Positions 56,996 through 64,000 of a DNA stretch of 64,000 nt are shown piece by piece. Position numbers and translations under genes: made by a program. The notes under the pieces were generated by a model, which was not told the origin of the DNA, searched no databases, and saw only the letters and a program-made list of their open reading frames with translations. The stretch's first letter is position 1. Every line of letters starts with the position of its first letter. The DNA is from Scalesia atractyloides (Eukaryota > Streptophyta > Magnoliopsida > Asterales > Asteraceae): NCBI GenBank assembly GCA_947069175.1, contig CAMTDV010000003.1:30344853-30408852 (forward strand), in the 5' to 3' direction.

Positions 56996-57911
56996 TGTTC
57001 TTGGGTTGAGTTGATCAGTGAGATGACTGTTGGCTTGGCCGCGTGTTCGGATCAACTGTTGGAAATGATTGAAAGCCACTAGTCTGATTTGGTGGTGTGC
57101 TTGGCGAGCTGTAAGCACTGAAAGCAGTCTAGATCTTTGGTGCCTAAATTTGAGCAACAGAAATGTTCCTGAAGTAAAGATTAACATCTTGTTGAACTTG
57201 TACAACCTTGTTCTTTGCCATTTTTTGAATTTCCAGTTCATGACCCTCTAGTCTTTCTATGAGACGAGGTAACGAGAAATTGCTATACTCAGTTCCATTC
57301 TTCAGTATGGTCAAATAAGTGGACCATTCGCCTTGCAGTAGAGAATCAGCCAATTTGTTTACAAGTTCTTCATTGGTTTTTATGATTCCCATTCTTTTCA
57401 TTTGAACCACTAAATGAAAGTATCTCTCGATCAGCTGCTTCATAGTTTCACCTTTGATGAGTGTGAAAATATCAAACTCTTTGCTCAGTAACGCCCTTTT
57501 ACTTTTTCTAAGTTAAGCACTTCCTTAGAACTTTAGTCGGAGAGCATTCCACAATGATTGAGCATCATCATCGTGTTGAAGTAAAGCCAAAATATCTTCC
57601 TTAATTGATTGTTACAGCATGTTCATCATTTTCTTTTCGTTGATAAACCTTTCACGTTCGACATCTGAGAATTGAGCAAGGGTCTTCTCAAGGCCATTTT
57701 CACCAACCGGCGCTATATATTTCGTTTTAATTGCAAACCAACAAGTAAAGTGATTAGCCTGCACCCAGTTCATGAAACGCTCACTCCAGCTATAAAAATC
57801 TTCTAAGTTCATGAGCTTTGGCAGTTTCGTCATAGTGCCCATCTCTTTTTCAAGATTGATATTCTGAGCTGCTGTGGTTGTGATGACTGATGTGGCGAAT
57901 GCTTCAGACAT
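56996..57911 (-). pseudogene. Gag of E2, truncated
   Basis: The ATG at 57911 opens MSEAFATSVITTTAAQNINL. KLPKLMNLEDFYSWSERFMN, SDVERERFINEKKMMNML, KGE(T)MKQLIERYFHLVVQMK and LADSLLQGEWSTYLTILKNG follow, all close to the E3 Gag. A TAA-type stop near 57610 and a frame change near 57520 break it. It ends in the Gln-rich region before the zinc knuckle, so the RNA-binding CCHC and everything downstream is lost. If ever active, packaging would have needed a complete Gag from another copy. Confidence 0.8.
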
Positions 57912-58415
57912 TCTCCTGTGAAAATTTAACAAACACACTTTCGAAACAAACTGGTTAGTGCGGAAAATCTTTCGTGCGAATGAAACTCGTTCGTATGAAT
58001 CACAAAGTTCAAAAAAAATATGAAATTCTTACAACAAAAACTTGTGCGAACAAGTTGTTCATGCGAACAAGATTCTTGTACGATTGTCATGTTCATACGA
58101 AATACTTGGTAAAATCTGAAAATTTGTAAAATTTATGAACTTTTTAGAATTGGTTCGTACGAAATATCAACTTATACGAAACAATTAAGTCTTCAAACGG
58201 ATGATTTTTACCGATTTCATCATGATTTAGTCTGATTTTAGGTCTGAATTTGTTAAGGATTGATTAGAATGTAGATTAACGTGAATTCCTAGAATCCTAG
58301 TCCATTTCGTCCACAATTTCATCCAAAATCAGTGATGAAGATGAAAGTGAATCCAAGTCTGAAATAGTTGGTAGCCTGCAACTACTTGTCGTTTGTCAGT
58401 AGATCAGATCTCAAA
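57912..58415 (-). other. E2 leader
   Basis: Non-coding stretch between PBS and Gag, rich in TTCGTACGAA, TTCGTGCGAA and TTGTACGATT-type words (57960-58180). Matches the leader of E3 (53540-54098). Confidence 0.65.
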
Positions 58416-58427
58416 GCTCTGATACCA
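58416..58427 (-). promoter_or_regulatory. Primer-binding site of E2 (initiator tRNA-Met)
   Basis: Sense strand TGGTATCAGAGC, two bases from the 5' LTR. Confidence 0.9.
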
Positions 58428-58429
58428 CT

Positions 58430-58894
58430 TGTGAACGGGGATCCTGCTCCCGAAATGAGCAACCGACCTAATCTCGCTCAACTAGCAGAGGCAGAATTGA
58501 TTGCTAGAGAGGTAGACAAAACGAACAAGATAGTACTTACTGTTTAACTGCTTCTGTTGTATTAAAAGACGTTCAAGTACAGACGCGAGTAAACAAGCTG
58601 GCAGAGCTTCGCCGTACCAACTGAAAAATCACTAACTAGCTCTAACACAACACTCCTCTATTTATAGGTCGACATGACTCGTACTAGAGTGCGTGTTGTA
58701 ACAGTGACTATGCTTCGTACGAGTGTGTGCTTCGTACGCGTGAGACACTCGTACGAACCACTTAGATTTGCTCGTACGAACCAATCTAACAAAACATATA
58801 AAATTTACATTTTATCATATAAACATTGACATGAAAGCTCTATATACATTACAGACACATCCTAGACGTAGGCAATAGACATTATGCACCAACA
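58430..58894 (-). mobile_element. 5' LTR of E2
   Basis: Ends TGTGAACGGGG and GCACCAACA, 465 bp. Partner of 24296-24765. Contains CTTCGTACGAG words at 58712-58790 and the sense-strand TATA CTATAAATAG near 58660. The flank on the right is Gag of G. Confidence 0.9.
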
Positions 58895-60370
58895 ACACCA
58901 ATGGTTCGCAACATTACCTCCAGGTAGTATCTGTACTTGGCATGATATGCAACAGGTTTTCTTGGAAGAATATTACATAATGAACCGAACAAGTGAAGCT
59001 CAGGAAGCAATCAGAGCATTCCAACAAAATTCAGGAGAAACATCCCATGAGGCATTCGCACGGTTTAAGGAGTTACATAGGAAATGACCACATCATGGTA
59101 TTCAAACATGGGAGTTGATCAAAGCATTTTATGATGGGCTACTTCCTGATGATGTTAGAGATCTCATGGCCATCAGCAATGGTACATTTTTCACAAATAC
59201 AGAAGTTGTGGATTGGGAGTATTTGGAAAGACAAAGTGCCACTTCAAAGAGGCAAGCGCAGTCTAGTAGGATGGCAAGACCAGCAAAATCAGGTGACTTT
59301 GAAGCTGAAGAAGGGTCGAGAAACTTAAACACTAAATTTACTTTTAGAGCGACAAGTGGCTTAGATGAAGTTGGGAAAGGGAACCGAAGTTAGGGCAATT
59401 AATACATTTTTGGTGTGTATAGATTATGGTGAGTTAGGACCTTAAGTTGGAGGGTGTCCTGCAAAGATGGGTCAAAATGAAGAGGTGAATCAAGTATATG
59501 GTGAACGAAAATAATATGATATGAAATTGAATACATATCATCCCGGTTTGCGAAATCACCCAAATTTTAGTTGTAGAGATGCTGCTAATCAATTGAACCC
59601 TAATTTTCAGGTACTGAATCAAGGAGCCCAACAGTATCAGAACCGTCAAGCAAATCACTCTCAAGGGAATCACTCGCAAGGAAATTACCAGAATCGGGGC
59701 CAGTATAATCAAGGGTCCCAAGTCACAACAAACATGAAAATCAAGGTAATTATCAAGGAAGTTGTAGAAATTAATGTAATTAGCAAGCTAACTCTTCTTG
59801 TATTAGTGGTGAAACAAGCAATGTAAAATTGGATGGTATTATGAAGTTCATGAAGGACATTCAAAAAGATAATGAAGTTAGAAACGAAACATCTGAAGCA
59901 ATGGGGAAGCAGTTAGGGCAGTTAGCAGACGGTATAGCTCAGCTGAGAAGAGATCCAGGTAAGTTACCAAACACTACCACAATGAATCCAACACATCAGT
60001 CGTCAAGTTTGAAGAATGGAAGAAATGTGCACATCAACACGATAAATATTCTTCCAACTTCTGAAATTGATAATGTTAAAGTTACTCCACCACCACTATT
60101 AGTTGAGGGGTTTGTGGAGGATGTTGATACTATGTCTGATTCTCAACATGATAAGGAAAGTAGGAATTTGAAACAATCTTTTTGTTAAAGTAAAATGTTT
60201 ATTGAAGCTGATGTAAGAGTGTGAAAGTTCCATTTCCTATAGCTTTAATAGAACCATCCGAAACTTTTGTTTTGAATAAACGGGACCAAACAATGGATGA
60301 AAGGTGGGGAAACTTTAAACAAGCCATAATTAATTTACCCTTACTCGATGCGATGAAAGAAAGACCTGAT
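58895..60370 (+). pseudogene. Gag of G, 3' half
   Basis: Resumes with QWFATLPPGSICTWHDMQQV and FQQNSGETSHEAFARFKELH (58900-59085), the conserved core of the plant retrotransposon gag domain, then WELIKAFYDGLLPDDVRDLM (59110-59170). An Asn/Gln-rich segment follows (59520-59720), a predicted coiled piece (59829-60000, QLGQLADGIAQLRRDPG), and a block before protease (60220-60350, KVPFPIALIEP and FKQAIINLPLLDAM). Stops and frameshifts separate the pieces. This half is better kept than the 5' half. No protease follows. Confidence 0.75.
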
Positions 60371-60750
60371 AATCTCTTCTTCTGCTATTGTGGTTAGCTT
60401 CATATCAGGATCTTGATCAACTTTGCTTGAAACATCTTTGTCAAAAAGAATGTGAGAGGAGGAATCTCAGCAACTCTTTTCTTCTTCTATCTTTATCTTT
60501 CAAGGAAGCAGGTTCACATGTACTTCTTCAAATCTACGATCATTGTCAGACGATGACTTGTATGTGGTTCTTCTGACTCAGGTACACTTTGCTGTTGTGA
60601 TGCTTCATGCTTTGTCTACAAATAACAACATCTCTGTTTTCAGCAACTTAGGATCCTTCCCAAATCAGAATGTTAAGTTTGCTAAACAATATCACATGAG
60701 TTCCAACACTCGTTTGGTTTATAAGACTTCATTCTATCTGATCTCCCGTT
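60371..60750 (+). other. Unassigned interval
   Basis: Homology to the Athila-like Gag stops at about 60370. Short open stretches exist (for example VVMLHALSTNNNISVFSNLG at 60600-60660), but I recognise no family. It is the join between element G and the next gypsy LTR. Confidence 0.3.
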
Positions 60751-62016
60751 TGTAGTCCTGACACGCTAACATATTTATCTGACACATTAGAACACGATTG
60801 AGCTTTGTTTATTTCGTTGATCAAGAACACTTTCGCAATCCCAAGTGAGTACATAGTTCCCCTCTTTTACATTTTCTAAATGTTTGGGGTCATTCATATG
60901 TGCCTATAATTATTTTAAAGATTTCAAAACAATATACATGGTTTATATATACAAAATGATTTTCAATGTGAGTACACAGCTCCCCTCTTTAGGTTTTGCA
61001 AATGTTTTCTGGTGACACATATGTGCTAAGTCATTTTCAAGTTTTCAAAAACAATGTCTATGGTTAATATATAAAACAATACGATTTCAATAATGTGAAC
61101 AACTTGTTGATGCGTTATGCATAACACGAATGACATTCATTAGCTTTGGCCGAGCAGACCAATAGTATGTTATGGTACCATAGGACTGACAATCCCATTA
61201 TCGGACTGTTCACTGGATTTGGTGGAAGTTTGGGTAATGACAGAAGCTGGTTCTGATTAACATATCATTTGTTGATTTGTTAGTCTAGTTAAAGAGACCC
61301 TTTGGTGGTCTATTAAAGATACCCTTTGGTGGTATAATCAACACAGGTTTGAATGTGTTCATTAAAGAACGATCAAAAGTTTTCACAATTAAAAATATGG
61401 ACGATTTGTTAATGACATGGACAATTGGTTTATGACATGGACAAATGGTTTTGAACAATGTCACGCAATGATTTTAATTTAAAGATATAAACCGTACGAA
61501 GTTTTCATTTTAATCAATCTATTACATGTTTATTTTACAAAAGAAACGTTTTGATCAAGATTCATGGCTACAAGGTTTTCACAACTCTAACCAACTTGTT
61601 TTAGTTGGTTAATTGTATTGCAATATCAAACACTTTTGATATGAGGGTTTCACTAAACGAATCTTGTAGTAGGACGAGGTGTTGCAACATGTATACAAAG
61701 CCACGAATTTGACACACTCACAAAACCTATGTACTCGCCGACATTTTTATGCTGACTCTCTTTTCACTTATGTTTCTGGAGTTAATGCTTGATAATATGA
61801 TGCATGCTTCACGTAGGAATGGACGTGGGCCTTAGTGACTTAAAACACGAAAGACAATTTATTTATCTGTTGTTCTTGTTTATCCCAAGAGAATGTAAAC
61901 ATTTAACTTAATAAAACAAAATTTTAAATTCCATGAGTTGTGAAACAATAGTTCTATGACATGACTCCCTGATGTTTCGGCCGCGGTTCTTTTTCTTACG
62001 CGGTCGTAGTGTTACA
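60751..62016 (+). mobile_element. LTR of plus-strand gypsy element I
   Basis: The right end GTGTTACA (62016) is set by the primer-binding site that follows. The left end is taken as TGTAGTCC at 60751 because it resembles the inverse of the right end, but this is uncertain. Inside is a roughly 120-bp sequence present twice (from 60851 and from 60970: GTGAGTACA-AG-TCCCCTC followed by matching downstream words). The layout resembles LTRs of Asteraceae chromoviruses as I remember them. Confidence 0.5.
60851..61085 (+). repeat. Degenerate ~120-bp direct duplication in LTR I
   Basis: GTGAGTACATAGTTCCCCTC (60844) and GTGAGTACACAGCTCCCCTC (about 60968) start two copies that continue with TTTTCTAAATGTTT/TTTGCAAATGTTTT, CATATGTGC and TTCAAAACAAT-CATGGTT/TCAAAAACAATGTCTATGGTT. 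Confidence 0.7.
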
Positions 62017-62023
62017 GAAAGAT

Positions 62024-62035
62024 TGGTATAAGAGC
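62024..62035 (+). promoter_or_regulatory. Primer-binding site of element I
   Basis: TGGTATAAGAGC, one change from TGGTATCAGAGC, seven bases after the LTR end, followed by TTATGGTTATAGGG, the usual start of the chromovirus leader. Confidence 0.75.
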
Positions 62036-62640
62036 TTATGGTTATAGGGAATTAGGTTATTAGTAATGCTTTCACCTGGACTATAACCTTCCTAGGACCC
62101 TAACGCGAGTTATCTTGTGTTTAGATTCCTAAAACAATACCATCACCTATCCTTAGTTGATTACCAAAACAAATACACAAGTTACAAATTCGGTTTGAAA
62201 ATCAATCATCTATCCTTAGATGATTTGTTTTGGCTTAAATCCTTGTAAGTTTTAAAAATCTCGTCAAAGTTTGGGTTATATTAATGTGAACACATGCAAT
62301 CTGGAAGGGTGGATGCTTGTACCCTAAGTTTTCTGTCTAAGGCTAGAGTGTTCGTATAAATCCGTATTATCGGACCAGTCACTCTTACCTGGAAACTATT
62401 GGGGTGAGTGTCCACTTATAGGCTAAAGTGTGTCTTCGTGATACATTATAAAGACCCATTTACTTTGATTAGTCACCGTGTGTTGTTTGTTTGTTTTTAG
62501 GTAACAAACGAAGGACCACCATCCTTATATTTCGTTGATATTTTTAACATCTCTCTTGATTATCTAATGTCAATCTCACATATTTTCCCTCATGTTTTCT
62601 TCTAGAAGAATATATTATTGCATTATAAAAAATAAATTAT
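62036..62640 (+). other. Leader of element I
   Basis: Non-coding. Contains GGGTGGATGCTTGTACCCTA and CAGTCACTCTTACCTGGAA, stretches I recognise from leaders of Asteraceae gypsy elements. No Gag follows; it has been deleted. Confidence 0.55.
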
Positions 62641-62875
62641 GATAACAAAGTCATTAACGGTATGTTCCATGTTAACAATCATCCTGCTTCTATTCTTTTC
62701 GATGCGGGTGCTGATTGAAGCTTTATATCACAAGCCTTTGAACCTTTGCTTTTGATGCCTAGAACTAAACTAGGAAAACCCATAATGGTGGAAATAGCTA
62801 GTGGTGAACCCCTTGTGCTCGACTATGTCATTCGTAGTTACCAATCCTCTGAATCTTAGTGGCATTTTCTGTTAA
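62641..62875 (+). pseudogene. Retropepsin fragment of element I
   Basis: The plus strand reads VINGMFHVNNHPASILFDAG then AD, a TGA and SFISQAFEPLLL. The active-site loop D-A-G-A-D is kept, and the stop replaces the usual Lys/Arg/Ser before SF. Then KPIMVEIASGEPLVLDYVI. About 75 codons of the Ty3-gypsy protease without Gag before it or RT after it. Confidence 0.75.
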
Positions 62876-62879
62876 AATC

Positions 62880-63030
62880 AAGTCAATAACAATAATAATA
62901 ACTTAATAATGAGATGAATAATCCTAGGTCAATGCCTAGACTCGGAAGTCTAAAGAATGTGCTATTGTGTAAGTTTGAAATTATACACAAAAGGCTAGTG
63001 TTAATTCTCTTAAATGTTAGCTTGATACGA
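62880..63030 (-). other. Possible leader and decayed PBS of element J
   Basis: Next to the LTR at 63034, GCTTGATACGAACC resembles GCTCTGATACCAATC before the E4 LTR, so a tRNA-Met primer-binding site in minus orientation is likely but decayed. The rest is non-coding and joins the protease fragment of I without a recognisable boundary. Confidence 0.4.
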
Positions 63031-63033
63031 ACC

Positions 63034-64000
63034 TGTCACACCCCGAATTTCTAACCAAATCTCGGTGGGCCCGCGTGGCAAATATCGTGACGTAAGTTGA
63101 TATCAACATAGTCAATTAACACAGCAAAGCGGAAGTCTTGGAGTTTGTACTATTACAAACCAAGAATGTCGAAAGTTCGAAAATAATCGACAGACGGTTT
63201 GAAACAAAATATCAACAAGCGGATCGTAAAATATACAAAAGATGTACAACAGACTTTAGGTAGATCTAAGGATTTGCAAGGTCCTCTTATATCACTACCA
63301 AGTAGCTTCCAGCCTATTTCGTATTGTACCAGCAACTTAATCTTTTGAAAATACGTCAGCTTTCGCTTGTAAATACAATTAACTGACTCATTTCGAAAGC
63401 ATTTCAAAAATATATTTAAGTGCACAAGGCATATAAAATCTTTTATAACTTGGGAAGTTAAGCTTTTAACCTTGTGTACAAATTCACATGTTGTTAATAC
63501 ATATGGGGCCCATTATAGAAACCGAGATATGATTAACTGACACGCCACATATAAACCCACGAAGGAGTTATCCCAAACTTGTGGGTAAAATATATTTTAG
63601 CATTTGCATATGTCAGGTGTATGCCTACACCTCGTGCTTGGTTGTGGTCATTATTAACTTAAACGAGCCAAGGATATCCAGGACACGGTCGTTAACCCGC
63701 AATGTTTAAGTTATCAAACAAAACTGATCAAAATGGAATATGCGGATTTACTAGCCACAATCTAGCATTTGATTGATCACATTCCCGACCAAGCGATAAT
63801 AATTTACCGTATCCCTAGCCCGTATAGGGGAAAATGTTAAAAGTATTTACCTAAGCATGTACTTGACTTTAAATGCAAAGTTTATATTAACTCAGCCATT
63901 CAATCAATAGATAAGAGCAGATAGCATTTACTGAAGGCTTCTAGTCTGGACTGATGGCATAAGCTAACCAATTAGAATGCTAACGGTCATATTTAACTCA
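63034..64000 (-). mobile_element. Partial LTR of gypsy element J (runs off the window)
   Basis: Begins TGTCACACCCCGAATTTCTA, the same kind of terminus as the E4 LTR (TGTCACACCCTCAATTTCC), and like it has a ...GGAAGTCTTGG... block about 100 bases in. Read in minus orientation this is the 5' LTR end of a chromovirus. The other end lies beyond 64000. Confidence 0.6.

Larger units (their letters stand above)
24296..58894 (-). mobile_element. E2: non-autonomous gag-aORF copia element, split by E3
   Basis: Minus strand: 5' LTR 58430-58894, PBS 58416-58427, leader, Gag (57911 to about 56996), spacer, aORF (55900-54582 and, beyond the E3 insertion, 29319-24866), polypurine tract 24766-24778, 3' LTR 24296-24765. 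Removing E3 leaves about 9.3 kb. Protease, integrase, RT and RNase H are absent: Gag runs straight into the spacer that in E3 lies behind pol. The flanking pentamers are ACGCC on the left and ACACC on the right, a target duplication with one change, and the Gag of G is continuous across them. Confidence 0.85.
21946..60370 (+). mobile_element. G: Athila-like Ty3-gypsy element, split by E2
   Basis: On the plus strand: 5' LTR (21946-23135), tRNA-Asp-type primer-binding site, Gag 5' half (23326-24295), then after the E2 insertion (24296-58894) the rest of Gag (58895-60370). Protein similarity runs straight across the insertion: KLMLFQFALKDKAR on the left continues as QWFATLPPGSICTWHDM on the right, as in plant gypsy Gag. 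Pol and the 3' LTR are not seen; the element breaks off after a conserved LPLLDAMK block near 60350. G itself lies inside the copia Gag F3. Confidence 0.75.

Overview
This window is plant nuclear DNA made almost entirely of LTR retrotransposons. I see no intact host gene, no tRNA or rRNA gene and nothing bacterial. The reading frames are broken relics of Ty1-copia and Ty3-gypsy proteins, and the primer-binding sites are plant-type (initiator-tRNA-Met and tRNA-Asp). The copia Gag and the extra downstream reading frame resemble proteins I recall from the daisy family (Asteraceae: chrysanthemum/Tanacetum, sunflower, lettuce). The Asteraceae placement is inference.

Layout. 1-1245: Ty3-gypsy gag relic (minus). 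1746-12985: E1, a minus-strand Sirevirus-like copia element with 5' LTR, PBS, a gag with two zinc knuckles, PR, INT, RT and RNase H, and the start of an additional ORF (aORF) after pol; its 3' end is missing. E1 abuts an Athila ORF1-like relic (12986-13840). 15862-21945: three plus-strand copia 5' portions in a row (LTR or leader plus gag; here F, F2, F3).

21946-60370 is a stack of nested insertions. An Athila-like gypsy (G, plus) sits in the gag of F3. Its own gag is split by copia element E2 (minus, 24296-58894). E2's aORF is split by copia element E3 (minus, 29325-54576, target duplication AGGTT). E3's RT is split by a Tekay-like chromovirus E4 (minus, 36966-47952, target duplication CAAAG). 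Counting F3, five elements are stacked. 60751-63033 is a plus-strand gypsy start (LTR, PBS, leader, retropepsin scrap). At 63034 another gypsy LTR begins and leaves the window.

How the parts relate. E2 and E3 have the same plan: LTR, tRNA-Met PBS, leader rich in CGTACG words, gag, then (E3 only) PR-INT-RT-RH, a non-coding spacer, a long aORF, a polypurine tract and the 3' LTR. E2 lacks all of pol and so would have depended on a helper such as E3. The aORF lies where Sireviruses carry an env-like gene, but the parts I read look like a nuclear or structural protein: basic, Pro/Gln-rich, coiled-coil and acidic blocks, with no clear membrane segment. Together with the gag-aORF-only element E2, this is the most unusual biology in the window. 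Every large coding region is interrupted; exceptions are single-domain blocks such as a 221-codon ORF upstream of gag in E4.
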